Assembly: GCA_910578095.1 (NCBI GenBank)
Contig: CAJTOZ010000021.1
Coordinates: 1 to 52,891 of the forward strand
Origin: an uncultured Muribaculaceae bacterium
GTDB lineage: Bacteria; Bacteroidota; Bacteroidia; Bacteroidales; Muribaculaceae
Direction: 5' to 3'
Length of the DNA: 52,891 nucleotides
Part shown: piece by piece, positions 15,327 through 23,777 of the stretch
Numbering within the stretch: position 1 is the first letter of the stretch
Layout: every line of letters begins with the position of its first letter
Position numbers and translations under genes: made by a program
The notes under the pieces: generated by a model
The model's database searches: none
Told to the model about the DNA's origin: nothing
What the model saw: the letters and a program-made list of their open reading frames with translations, nothing else

Positions 15327-16612
15327 AGACCTGCAGCGGTGAAAGCTTGTTCGAAATCGGCGATTATATCCTCCACAGCCTCAAGGCCCAGGGATATGCG
15401 CAGAAGCGTGGGGGTGACACCGGCCGCTGCAAGATCGGCATCAGAAAGCTGTTTGTGGGTGGTGGAGGCAGGATGCGTGACCACGGTGATTGAGTCGCCA
15501 ATCATCGTCATGTGGGCGGCAAGCTGAAGCGCCTCCACAAATTTCACCGTCGTGTCCGTGTCGCCTTTCAGCTCCACATTGAGCACACCGGAGGCGCCGT
15601 AGCGGAAATACTTCGCGGCCGCCTCGTGCGACGGGTGGGTGCTGAAGCCCACATAGCTCACATTTTTCACCTTGGGGTGGTCCTTAAGATACTCGGCAAG
15701 CGCACGCGTGGCATCTACCTGATGGCGCACCCGCAGCGACAGGGTCTCGAGACCGAGCATCATCAGATAGCTGTCGAAAGGCGAAGGGCATGTGCCCAGA
15801 TCGCGCTGCCCGTCCACTCGGCACTTCACAATGAAAGCCGCCGGACCGAAAGCCTCGTACAGGTTCAACCCGTGATAGCCCTCGGACGGTCCATCAATCT
15901 GGGGGAACCGGCCGTTGTTCCAGGGAAACGATCCCGCATCGACGATGATACCTCCCATCGCATTGCCGTGGCCGTTGATCCATTTCGTGGCCGAATCCAC
16001 CACAATGTCGGCACCCCATTCAAAAGGATTGCACAGATATCCGCCGGCGCCAAAGGTGTTGTCGGCCACAAACGGTATGCCTGCGGCGTGGGCCACAGCC
16101 GCAAGACCCTCGAGATCGGGCACCGCACATGTGGGATTGCCCATGGTCTCGGCAAAGATAAAACGGGTCTTTCCGTCAATCAGCGAATTGAAATCGGCGG
16201 GACTTTCAGACGCTGCCACACGCACCTCGATGCCGAGACGGCGGAGAGTGTGGCGGAACTGGTTGTAGGTACCGCCGTAGAGATACGGCGATGCCACGAT
16301 ATTATCGCCGGCAGAGGCGAGAGCGGTAGCCACGATAAGGATACCAGCCATTCCCGACGACACAGCCATAGCCCCCACTCCGCCATACAGTGCGGCGATA
16401 CGCTCCTCATAGGCAGAAGTGGTGGGGTTTTGCAGACGCGTGTATATGTTGCCCGGTTCGGAAAGTTCAAAAAGGCCTGCGGCATGGTCGCAGGTGCGGA
16501 AGCGGTAGGCCGCTGTCGGATAGATGGCTGTTCCGCGGGCGCCGGTGGCATCGTTTTTGTCCAGGCCGGCATGTATCTGCCGGGTTTCAAATCTGAGTGT
16601 GCTGTAGTCCAT
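15323..16612 (-). CDS. metY: O-acetylhomoserine sulfhydrylase
   Basis: 429 residues, a Cys/Met-metabolism PLP enzyme. Visible: the N-terminal ETRQIHAG, NPTTSAYEERIAALYGG, the SSGMAGIL loop binding the cofactor phosphate, ETMGNPTC and DNTFGAGG, and the PLP lysine in DSATKWINGHGNAMGG. The long type, about 430 residues with SLGLEAVEDIIADFEQAF at the end, matches O-acetylhomoserine aminocarboxypropyltransferase rather than cystathionine gamma-synthase. It joins sulfide to O-acetylhomoserine to give homocysteine. First gene of the operon, preceded by a methionine-rich leader peptide and attenuator. Confidence 0.94.
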   Translation of the reverse strand: MDYSTLRFETRQIHAGLDKNDATGARGTAIYPTAAYRFRTCDHAAGLFELSEPGNIYTRLQNPTTSAYEERIAALYGGVGAMAVSSGMAGILIVATALASAGDNIVASPYLYGGTYNQFRHTLRRLGIEVRVAASESPADFNSLIDGKTRFIFAETMGNPTCAVPDLEGLAAVAHAAGIPFVADNTFGAGGYLCNPFEWGADIVVDSATKWINGHGNAMGGIIVDAGSFPWNNGRFPQIDGPSEGYHGLNLYEAFGPAAFIVKCRVDGQRDLGTCPSPFDSYLMMLGLETLSLRVRHQVDATRALAEYLKDHPKVKNVSYVGFSTHPSHEAAAKYFRYGASGVLNVELKGDTDTTVKFVEALQLAAHMTMIGDSITVVTHPASTTHKQLSDADLAAAGVTPTLLRISLGLEAVEDIIADFEQAFTAAGL

Positions 16613-16644
16613 ATGTGAATTTGTTTATAATAAATTTACCAGTT

Positions 16645-16682
16645 AAAGAAATCAGCCGGCCTCCTGTTCGGGAAACCGGCTG
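16645..16682 (-). terminator. Attenuator terminator of met operon
   Basis: On the minus strand CAGCCGGTTTCC (16682-16671) pairs over 12 positions (two G-T) with GGAGGCCGGCTG (16664-16653) around the loop CGAACA, followed by ATTTCTTT (16652-16645). It lies 32 nt before the metY ATG and 31 nt after the leader-peptide stop. Its left arm CCGGTTTC (16679-16672) can instead pair perfectly with GAAACCGG (16727-16720) in the end of the leader-peptide frame, so the two structures exclude each other. Confidence 0.75.
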
Positions 16683-16713
16683 TATGCGTTGTTCATTGTA
16701 TGCGTGAAAGAAC

Positions 16714-16818
16714 CTACACCCGGTTTCGTCGGCTGCACATCATCATCATACCCATCATGTTCTCCACACCGGAATTCGGCGCGGCAGCTATGGTCTGTGG
16801 ATGATTGATACGGTTCAT
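16714..16818 (-). CDS. Methionine-rich leader peptide of metYX-hom
   Basis: A 34-codon frame on the minus strand starting MNRINHPQTIAAAP and containing MMGMMMMC at residues 21-28, six methionines in seven codons, then SRRNRV and TAG. Such a run of codons for the end product of the operon is the hallmark of ribosome-mediated attenuation. The last codons (CGA CGA AAC CGG) encode the antiterminator strand. The predicted transcript start (about 16856) leaves a 38-nt leader before this ATG. Too short for routine gene calling. The peptide itself is presumably without function apart from its translation. Confidence 0.8.
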   Translation of the reverse strand: MNRINHPQTIAAAPNSGVENMMGMMMMCSRRNRV

Positions 16819-16859
16819 TCTGTTGCTTGTTTCTGCGACACCTGCATGGTATCACGGCA

Positions 16860-16891
16860 CAAAGGTAGCATTTTTTTGTCACACGTTCAAA
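16860..16891 (-). promoter_or_regulatory. Promoter for met leader and operon
   Basis: Minus-strand TTTG (16891-16888), exactly 20 nt, then TACCTTTG (16867-16860). A full consensus match placing transcription start about 38 nt upstream of the leader-peptide ATG. Confidence 0.8.
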
Positions 16892-16908
16892 AAAAAAGTC
16901 TTTTTTTG

Positions 16909-16916
16909 TAACTTTG
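16909..16916 (+). promoter_or_regulatory. -7 box of gluQ, immediately before the start codon
   Basis: TAACTTTG lies only 4 nt before the GTG start of gluQ and is divergent from the met promoter. The TTTG-like upstream element is unclear. The TAA of the box is also the first in-frame stop upstream of the gene. Confidence 0.55.
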
Positions 16917-16920
16917 CGGC

Positions 16921-17916
16921 GTGAAACAAGATATTTCCACACCATCCGCAAGCGCCGGCGCCGGACGCTTCGCACCCTCGCCGACAGGCAGGATGCATCT
17001 TGGCAACGTGTTCACGGCTCTTGTGTCGTGGCTCTCGGCCCGCAGTGCCGGCGCTCGGTGGATTCTGCGCATCGAGGACCTCGATCCCCAGCGCTCGCGC
17101 GCCGAGCATGCACGTCGGATCGAGGACGACCTGCATTGGCTCGGGCTCGACTGGGATGAAGGCGGCACCGGCGATATAGGTCCGGCAGCCCCCTACAGCC
17201 AGAGCCGCCGCAGCCACATCTACGCCGCGGCGATGGAGCGTCTGCACGCCACCGGGCTCACCTACCCTTGCTTCTGTCGCCGTGCCGATATCATGGCCAC
17301 GCAGGCACCGCACCAGAGCGACGGGCGCATTGTCTATGCCGGCACATGCCGGCCGGCTTTATTGCCCGCGCCCGGCCGCGTCTTCCCCACTGCCCCGCAC
17401 GCCGTACGGCTGTTTGTTCCGGACGAGGACATCACGTTCGCCGACACCGTGTTCGGCCCGCAACGCTGCAACCTCGCCACTCATTGCGGCGATTTTGTGC
17501 TCCGGCGTGCCGATGGAGCATGGGCCTACCAACTCGCAGTAGTGGTCGATGATGCCGCCATGGGTGTCACCGAAGTGGTGCGCGGCTCCGACCTGCTTCT
17601 GTCATCGGCGCAGCAGATCTACCTCTACCGTCTGCTCGGAGAGGCGCCCCCGCGATTCGCCCATGTGCCGCTGCTGTGCAACGAGCATGGGCGCCGGCTG
17701 TCCAAGCGCGACGGTTCGCTCGGCATGGAAGAGATGAGGGAACGCTACTCCGCCGGCGAGATAATAGGCAAACTGGCATGCCTTGCCGGCATCACCCCCG
17801 ATGCCGCGCCCTGCCGCCCCGACGAACTCGTTGCTTTATTCGACACGGCACGTATCCCGCCGGTCGCAGAGATACGCGTGACAACATCAGGCGATGCTTT
17901 GCCGCACATGCCATGA
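16921..17916 (+). CDS. gluQ: Glutamyl-Q tRNA(Asp) synthetase
   Basis: 331 residues, a class I synthetase catalytic core without the anticodon-binding domain of GluRS. Visible: RFAPSPTGRMHLGNVFTAL (the HIGH region), RIEDLDPQR, a zinc site CFCRRAD...YAGTCR, the QLAVVVDDAAMGVTEVVRGSDLL segment, and the KMSKS counterpart RRLSKRDGS. It attaches glutamate to the queuosine base of tRNA-Asp. The start must be the GTG at 16921: the next upstream codons run into TAA at 16909 and the next ATG (16993) would cut the PSPTG motif. With a -7 box ending at 16916 the mRNA is probably leaderless. It ends 3 nt from the convergent gpmA stop. Confidence 0.93.
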   Translation: MKQDISTPSASAGAGRFAPSPTGRMHLGNVFTALVSWLSARSAGARWILRIEDLDPQRSRAEHARRIEDDLHWLGLDWDEGGTGDIGPAAPYSQSRRSHIYAAAMERLHATGLTYPCFCRRADIMATQAPHQSDGRIVYAGTCRPALLPAPGRVFPTAPHAVRLFVPDEDITFADTVFGPQRCNLATHCGDFVLRRADGAWAYQLAVVVDDAAMGVTEVVRGSDLLLSSAQQIYLYRLLGEAPPRFAHVPLLCNEHGRRLSKRDGSLGMEEMRERYSAGEIIGKLACLAGITPDAAPCRPDELVALFDTARIPPVAEIRVTTSGDALPHMP

Positions 17917-17919
17917 GGC

Positions 17920-18666
17920 TCAGCCGGCGCGGCCCTGCGCGGCCACAGCCGCCATGCGCCGGGCATTCTCCTCGGGATCGCCGGGCAGATAGTCGCGCAC
18001 GGGCCGTATTTCGCTGTCAAATTCAAACACCCACGGGGCTGCCGTGGGCAGGTTCAGCGACGCTATTTCATCGTCGCCGATTCCCTTCAGATGCTTTATT
18101 ATGCCCCGCAACGTGTTTCCGTGGGCCACTACGAGAATGCTGTCGCAGACGGAGAGCGCCGGCAGAATCTCACATTCCCAATATGGAATCACACGCGCGA
18201 TGGTGTCGCACAGCGCTTCCGTGCGCGGCAGCATCGCGGGCGGCACAGCCGCATAGCACGCCTCAAAGCGCGGATTGCGTGGGTCGTCGTCTGCCAGCGG
18301 GGCCGGTGCCACGTCAAAACTGCGGCGCCATACATTCACCTGCTCCTCACCGTATTTCGCGGCCGTCTCGGCCTTGTTCAGGCCCTGGAGCACCCCATAA
18401 TGCTTTTCGTTGAGGCGCCAACTCTTCTCTACCGGAATCCATGCGAGATCCATGCAGTAGAGCACCTCGTCGAGAGTGCGCACAGCGCGTTTCAGATAAG
18501 AAGTATAGGCGCGGTCGAATGTTATGCCCTCAGCGCGCAGGAGTTCGCCGGCCGCGGCCGCTTCGGCGACGCCTTTCTCGGTAAGGTCCACATCGGTCCA
18601 GCCCGTGAAGCGGTTTTCCCTGTTCCACACGCTTTCCCCGTGGCGTAAAAGTACGATTCGTTTCAT
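17920..18666 (-). CDS. gpmA: 2,3-bisphosphoglycerate-dependent phosphoglycerate mutase
   Basis: 248 residues from the ATG at 18666 (MKRIVLLRHGESVWN). A longer frame to 18723 lacks family support. The phosphohistidine motif LLRHGES is at residues 5-11. ENRFTGWTDVDLTEKG, YTSYLKRAVRT, and the second histidine in VVAHGNTLRG complete the active site; length and sequence fit the dPGM type. It interconverts 3- and 2-phosphoglycerate in glycolysis. It lies 40 nt downstream of the ZIP transporter gene on the same strand, so it could be the last gene of that transcript, and converges on gluQ with only 3 nt between the stop codons. Confidence 0.95.
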   Translation of the reverse strand: MKRIVLLRHGESVWNRENRFTGWTDVDLTEKGVAEAAAAGELLRAEGITFDRAYTSYLKRAVRTLDEVLYCMDLAWIPVEKSWRLNEKHYGVLQGLNKAETAAKYGEEQVNVWRRSFDVAPAPLADDDPRNPRFEACYAAVPPAMLPRTEALCDTIARVIPYWECEILPALSVCDSILVVAHGNTLRGIIKHLKGIGDDEIASLNLPTAAPWVFEFDSEIRPVRDYLPGDPEENARRMAAVAAQGRAG

Positions 18667-18706
18667 ACTGAAGAAACAATCCCCCGACGCCAAATGTTTT
18701 TCGGCA

Positions 18707-19486
18707 TCAGCCCAGCACCACATCGAGAGCCATCATAAGCGCAAACCCGGCGGCAAATCCCAGCGTGCCGGCATTGGAGTGGTCGCCCTCCTGCGTCTCG
18801 GGGATTAGTTCCTCCACCACCACATAAAGCATGGCTCCCGCAGCAAAGGCGAGCAGATATGGCAACACAGGCACGATGAAAGTGGCCAGCAGCAGCGTGA
18901 CAACCGCTGCCACCGGCTCCACGGCTCCGCTCAGCGCCCCAATGGCGAAGGAACGGTGGCCGGAATTGCCGGCGCTTCGCAACGGCATCGACACTATGGC
19001 CCCTTCCGGAAAATTCTGGATGGCGATACCGGCCGAAAGCGCTAGGGCCGATGCCATCGATATGCCGGCTTCATGCTCCAGAGCCGCAGCGAGCGCCACA
19101 CCGACGGCCATACCCTCTGGCACATTGTGCAGCGTCACCGCAAGAGCGAGCTTGGAAGTGCGCGACAGCCGGCTGCGCGGTCCCTCGCTTTTCTTGTCAA
19201 ACATGTGCTGATGCGGCGTAAGGCGGTCGAGCAGCAGAAGAAACGCGATACCGCACAGAAAACCTATGATAGCCGGCACCACACGCTGCGCGCCCTCAGG
19301 CGCACTCATGTCCATGGCCGGTATCAGCAACGACCACACAGATGCGGCCACCATCACCCCTGCCGCGAATCCGAGCATGGATTTCTGCATGGCAGCAGGC
19401 ATCGCCTCCTTCATGAGGTAGACACAGGCCGCACCCATCGTGGTGCCGGCGAGCGGCAAAGCCAATCCTAATATAAGTCCTTCCAT
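18707..19486 (-). CDS. ZIP-family metal transporter (ZupT-like)
   Basis: 259 residues with about eight hydrophobic segments. The two signature ZIP motifs are present: TLHNVPEGMAVGVALA in the fourth helix and IQNFPEGAIVSMPLR in the fifth, with the metal-coordinating H, N, E residues intact. A histidine-containing loop (TPHQHMFDKK) between helices 3 and 4 is normal for the family. Imports zinc or other divalent cations across the inner membrane. It lies between the DUF3857 genes (37 nt) and gpmA (40 nt). Confidence 0.92.
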   Translation of the reverse strand: MEGLILGLALPLAGTTMGAACVYLMKEAMPAAMQKSMLGFAAGVMVAASVWSLLIPAMDMSAPEGAQRVVPAIIGFLCGIAFLLLLDRLTPHQHMFDKKSEGPRSRLSRTSKLALAVTLHNVPEGMAVGVALAAALEHEAGISMASALALSAGIAIQNFPEGAIVSMPLRSAGNSGHRSFAIGALSGAVEPVAAVVTLLLATFIVPVLPYLLAFAAGAMLYVVVEELIPETQEGDHSNAGTLGFAAGFALMMALDVVLG

Positions 19487-19522
19487 TTGATATTACAACA
19501 AGATTGACTGGCCGCCGGTTGA

Positions 19523-21670
19523 CTATGGCTTGCGTTTCAGCACAACGGCCACATCATTGAAGGCTGCGCGCGCATCGGAGAGTTCCAGCACCGCATCCCA
19601 TGCCGAGATGGGGATGAACGAGTAATTGTTCTTCTCGCGCACGTGAACCACCACCGCTCCATCTTCGCCAACAGATGCATCGGCGAAAAACATCCCCACC
19701 GGATTGCGCACATTGCACTTGAGGGCGGCGAGAGATTCCGCATCGGCCTCGTAGCCCTCGGGGATGCGTATGGTGATGTCGTAATAATTCTGGTCGGCGG
19801 ACGCAAGATACACATCGGTCTGACGCCCGCGCTCCGCATCAGGGATGCGGGGATTGTTGCCCGCAAAGCGGCCCGCATACACTATCAGGTCGTCGCCGGC
19901 AGGCATCACGGCGTCGGTCATCTCCGCTTCGAGCGACATGTTGAATACCGGAGCTGATGGCACCACGCCGCGCGTGTGCACCACCACACTATCCGCCTCC
20001 GCATCGTCGCCCGCATAAAGATATCCGTTCACATAGTCGCCGGCCAGCTTCTTTACTTCCTTTGCACGCTCCACCGCATCATAGTTCTTAAGTTTCATGC
20101 GTTTGGCAGCAGCAATTCCGAGATATTCCTCCACTTCCGCGTACCATTCCTCGGACGATGTGAAATCCAGCACCTTTTCCTTGGCGCTGCCCGTAAGAGC
20201 CACCGCGTAGGCGGCGCGGGCTCCGCCTTCGGCATCAGGCGTCACCGTGCACTGCACCACCGAGCGGTTTTTATGCGCCGGTGTTTTCGGCGCCGTGAAC
20301 ACATGCGGCAGATGGAAGCGGCTGAGGCTCTCGCGCGGCCCCGTGTAGGCACCTCCGCGCTCGCCCTGATAGGCCGCCTTGAGCTCGCCCGCAGGCAGCG
20401 ACAGGGTGGAGTTTTCCATAAGGAAACGGCCGTCGGCATACACACCATAGTCGGGTTGGCGCCAGTTCACGATCTCGTCCGTGGGCACATCGTGGACAGA
20501 ATTCAGGAAACCTACGCCTATGGTATCGGCCAGAGCCTCCTTTTCAGCTATATCGGAAAACATCACCGCCAACCAGTAATCGCTCACCTCGTCATCGGCA
20601 TCCTTATTGTTCAGATACACAGCACCGGTCCAGGCGGCGTCGAGGAGCTCGGTACGGCTCGCTTCCGGATGATCGCGACGGAAATCGCGTATTAGCTTGC
20701 GCAGCCGGCCTGGCGTGTCCGACGTGCTGTAGTCGGCATCGGCCAGCGTATGCGAGATGTCGCGGTACACGGTGCCCACCATAATATTGCCGTTCAGTGT
20801 TCCGCGCCGGGCCGACGCCGGATAATAACGCACAGGCGAAGTGTTGTTCAGCGTATAGAGCACATAGAAAGGGAGCTGACGCTCCTTGGCAAGAAAGCGC
20901 TTGTCGGTCAGCACAGGCAGGTTGTAGCGCTGCAGTGTCAGCAGGCGGTCGCCGTTGGACGCCTCAGACACTGCCAGAGCAGGAGCATCGTTATAATTGC
21001 GGTATTCCACCGTCAGCTTTGGCGAGAAGCGGCATTCTATCAAGGTTTCGAGTATGGGATACGAATCGAGCAATTCTATTTTCACAGGTGTGGGATCATA
21101 CTCCTGCACCATGTCCTCATCGTAGGTGAAGTATTCAAACACATCGCCGGGTTCCAGTCCGGGAATGTCGATCTTACGTTTCAGCGCGTTCTTATCGTCG
21201 CCTTTCTTGCCCTCGGTGATGGCGAAAGCCTCCGACAGGTCCACCTCCCGCACGCTGCCGTCGGGCTTGTGGATGCGGGCACCGAAGGCATTGTCCTCTT
21301 TCATGAAAGTGTGGTACAGAACTTTCGCACGCATGCTTTCTCCGAACTCATGCTGCGCGAAGTCGGCCACGCCTTTCTGGTCGAGAAGCTTTACCATGCG
21401 GTGACAGAACGACGTGCGACGCGTGAACGTGCGGTCCATGCGCGCGTTTGTGACACGCTCGTAGCGGGCGTCAAGAAAACAATGGCTGCATAGTATCACA
21501 GCCGAATGGCCGGCAGCTACAGAGTCAGGCACGGGCCTCGATGCGTCGAACAGCTCGGGGTGCGACTGCCACACTTTTTCTGCCGCTTTGCGGAAAAATT
21601 TCATATCGGCGGCATAGCATGTGGCCGTTACGGCACATCCAAGCAAGATAAGGATAAGGCGGTTTGGCAT
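19523..21670 (-). CDS. DUF3857 exported protein, degenerate transglutaminase-like
   Basis: 715 residues with a signal peptide (MPNRLILILLGCAVTATCYA). Residues about 60-300 match a DUF3857 beta-domain (IHKPDGSVREVDLS, IDIPGLEPGDVFEYFTYDED, LDSYPILETLIECRF). The following helical part occupies the place of the transglutaminase core, but I see no Cys-His-Asp triad, so it is probably non-catalytic. The C-terminal third is another beta-rich domain (ITIRIPEGYE, FFADASVGEDGAVVVHVREK). It begins 6 nt after the stop of the sister gene upstream. The two may form an envelope-associated pair; function unknown. Confidence 0.75.
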   Translation of the reverse strand: MPNRLILILLGCAVTATCYAADMKFFRKAAEKVWQSHPELFDASRPVPDSVAAGHSAVILCSHCFLDARYERVTNARMDRTFTRRTSFCHRMVKLLDQKGVADFAQHEFGESMRAKVLYHTFMKEDNAFGARIHKPDGSVREVDLSEAFAITEGKKGDDKNALKRKIDIPGLEPGDVFEYFTYDEDMVQEYDPTPVKIELLDSYPILETLIECRFSPKLTVEYRNYNDAPALAVSEASNGDRLLTLQRYNLPVLTDKRFLAKERQLPFYVLYTLNNTSPVRYYPASARRGTLNGNIMVGTVYRDISHTLADADYSTSDTPGRLRKLIRDFRRDHPEASRTELLDAAWTGAVYLNNKDADDEVSDYWLAVMFSDIAEKEALADTIGVGFLNSVHDVPTDEIVNWRQPDYGVYADGRFLMENSTLSLPAGELKAAYQGERGGAYTGPRESLSRFHLPHVFTAPKTPAHKNRSVVQCTVTPDAEGGARAAYAVALTGSAKEKVLDFTSSEEWYAEVEEYLGIAAAKRMKLKNYDAVERAKEVKKLAGDYVNGYLYAGDDAEADSVVVHTRGVVPSAPVFNMSLEAEMTDAVMPAGDDLIVYAGRFAGNNPRIPDAERGRQTDVYLASADQNYYDITIRIPEGYEADAESLAALKCNVRNPVGMFFADASVGEDGAVVVHVREKNNYSFIPISAWDAVLELSDARAAFNDVAVVLKRKP

Positions 21671-21676
21671 AGTATT

Positions 21677-23509
21677 TTATTTAGTTGGTACAATCACGAT
21701 ACGGTTCTCAGAGGCACGCCGCACGGCACGTAGCGCGGCATTGCGTGCTTCCAGCTCGGCGAGCGGCACAAAGGCGGCGGCAGGCTTGAAGGATGCCTCA
21801 CACTCAAGCACCCCGTCGGCATAGGAATAGGCTATGGAGGCTTCCACCCACCGGTCGCTCACATCAAAACGCGGAGGCAACGATTGCGGCTCATAACCTT
21901 CGGGGAGACGCACCCGATAGCGGTACACGCTCCCCGACATTCCGGAGAGCATATAATCATGCTTGCGGCCCTTCGTTGGCACGGGCTCTGCATAAATGCT
22001 GCGTATAGGCCGTATATCAAGCATTATGCGATCGCCCATGCGCACGGCGGAGCCATGCTCGGCCACAGTCGCGGCCACATTATGGCATGCAGCATGGTCG
22101 GGAGCGCTTATCTCCACTTCCGATACAGCCACATTCTTCTTGGGATAGCGCAGATACCGCTCCAGCATCGCCATGCGTTCGGCAGGCGCTACGGATGTGA
22201 GTATATTGTGGAGCATTGCCCTTGCCGCCCCTCCGGCAATGCGCTCCATGCGCCCGCGCAAGTCAGTTCCTTCCACAGCGTAATCGGCCCGGAGCGTATC
22301 CGTATCGGCATCTGTGGCCGCATCCGGAATCGTAGCCATCAGCACCTCATCGCCATTCTCCACCATCACGCGCCGTCCGCGCAGACCCTGCGGAACATAC
22401 CGCGCGGGAATCCCGGCAGCCGTACCGTCGAGAAACACGAGCGAATCGCCCAACATGGCAGCGGCTATCATGTGATTGCCCGAACAGAGTGCAGGCACGC
22501 TATCCCAATCAGTGGCCACATAGCCGTTTATGCCGGTCCACACAAGCCGCGCATCCACTCCGTTGCGCCTCAACAGCGCCCGCAGCAGATTGGCAGAGCC
22601 CTTGCAATCGCCGGCACGGCGTGCCAGCACATCGGCAGCCGGCGCAGGGCGCACCCCGTACTCTCCGTGTTCCACGGCGAGATACCGGATATTGTCGTGC
22701 ACCCAGAACAACGTGCTATCCACCAGCGCCATGTCATCGGACGGCGCGATGGCACGCAGTCGGGCTGCCACACGCGCCACCTCTTCATCGCCAAGATCGT
22801 CGGGCGAGCAATAGCTGCGCAAATGACTGTAAAGTTCTTGCGGAGAGCGGAAATAGCCGTAGACAAACAATTGCGGAGCCGACACCGATGCCGAGGGTGC
22901 ATACGGCTCGCCGGAATAGGCATCCACATCCGATGCATCCACACGATACACCACACTTCCATCGCTCTGCGCCTTGCGGCTGAACGACATGCCGGCCGGC
23001 AACCTGTAGGGCATCACATGCAGTCCATCGGCCAATTCGGCCGGAACCCGAAGCTCCACGCTCAGGGTCTTGACAAAATACGGCGAAACGAGCACTATGC
23101 TGCAAAACTGCTCAGGAGCCCTGTACGTGCGCTCCACCACCGCTCTGGCGCTCTTGCCGCGGGCCACATCCACTTTCATGAAGCATATCCTCGCACCATC
23201 GTAGAAATAATCGTCGCTTTCCCACGAACGGTAGTAAGGCGTGGCGCCCGGTGCCGAAGCCTTGTCGATTGAGATATCCTCATTGTACATGGCCGTGACG
23301 TAGCCCTCGCCGTCGGCGCGCTGTGCCGCAAATGTCGTTGTCTCACGATGCTTCACCGACACCATACGGCCGTCCTTGGCCGATATCGTGTACAAGCCTT
23401 CAAGCTTCTCCACAATTATATTATCGTCCGCGCCATTGCCGGCCGACAGCGGTGCGCAGCCTATAATGACAGCCCACAGCCAGGTAAATATGTTGCGGAG
23501 AGTAGTGAT
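21677..23509 (-). CDS. DUF3857/transglutaminase-like exported protein with non-standard start
   Basis: The mature part has a DUF3857 domain followed by an apparently intact transglutaminase-like core: the Cys in RAGDCKGSANLLRALL, the His in SGNHMIAAAML and the Asp in LVFLDGTAAG. A C-terminal beta domain follows. The only ordinary start, a GTG at 23413, falls after the signal region. In the same frame, upstream residues TTLRNIFTWLWAVIIGC, then APLSA, form a clear signal peptide, and the frame is closed by TAA at 23530-23528. No ATG, GTG or TTG lies between, so an ATC at 23509 (610 residues) is proposed. A -7 box at 23544-23537 sets the transcript start about 24 nt before it. Confidence 0.7.
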   Translation of the reverse strand: MTTLRNIFTWLWAVIIGCAPLSAGNGADDNIIVEKLEGLYTISAKDGRMVSVKHRETTTFAAQRADGEGYVTAMYNEDISIDKASAPGATPYYRSWESDDYFYDGARICFMKVDVARGKSARAVVERTYRAPEQFCSIVLVSPYFVKTLSVELRVPAELADGLHVMPYRLPAGMSFSRKAQSDGSVVYRVDASDVDAYSGEPYAPSASVSAPQLFVYGYFRSPQELYSHLRSYCSPDDLGDEEVARVAARLRAIAPSDDMALVDSTLFWVHDNIRYLAVEHGEYGVRPAPAADVLARRAGDCKGSANLLRALLRRNGVDARLVWTGINGYVATDWDSVPALCSGNHMIAAAMLGDSLVFLDGTAAGIPARYVPQGLRGRRVMVENGDEVLMATIPDAATDADTDTLRADYAVEGTDLRGRMERIAGGAARAMLHNILTSVAPAERMAMLERYLRYPKKNVAVSEVEISAPDHAACHNVAATVAEHGSAVRMGDRIMLDIRPIRSIYAEPVPTKGRKHDYMLSGMSGSVYRYRVRLPEGYEPQSLPPRFDVSDRWVEASIAYSYADGVLECEASFKPAAAFVPLAELEARNAALRAVRRASENRIVIVPTK

Positions 23510-23536
23510 AGCGGCGGTTGGTTTTGATTACAGACG

Positions 23537-23544
23537 CAAATATA
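23537..23544 (-). promoter_or_regulatory. -7 box for the DUF3857-zupT-gpmA transcript
   Basis: Minus-strand TATATTTG, with TTTG 22 nt upstream (23570-23567), slightly longer than the usual spacing. It fixes the transcript start near 23533 and thereby limits where the first gene can begin. Confidence 0.6.
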
Positions 23545-23659
23545 CCTTTTTAAATCCGGATATCAACAAAAAAATCGGATAATCCACAAAAAAATGCATT
23601 CTGCCACATCTGCGCACGCCGCGCCGGACAGGCTGCGCACACACGCGGGACAAATTAAT

Positions 23660-23691
23660 TTTGCATTGCTCTCTACTTTTTCGTACTTTTG
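23660..23691 (+). promoter_or_regulatory. Promoter for thiamine-uptake operon
   Basis: TTTG (23660-23663), 20 nt, TACTTTTG (23684-23691): full consensus. Predicted start near 23695, about 83 nt before the riboswitch. Confidence 0.8.
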
Positions 23692-23777
23692 CAGCCGGAT
23701 TGATTGCGGAAAACACCACGCACATCGTGGATTTGCCACAGCGGTCCGCTGCATCAGCAGACCACATACATTGATAG

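Noticed and set aside
21884..23272. A 462-codon plus-strand frame opposite the DUF3857 gene.
   Set aside because: His/Arg-rich shadow of a supported minus-strand gene.
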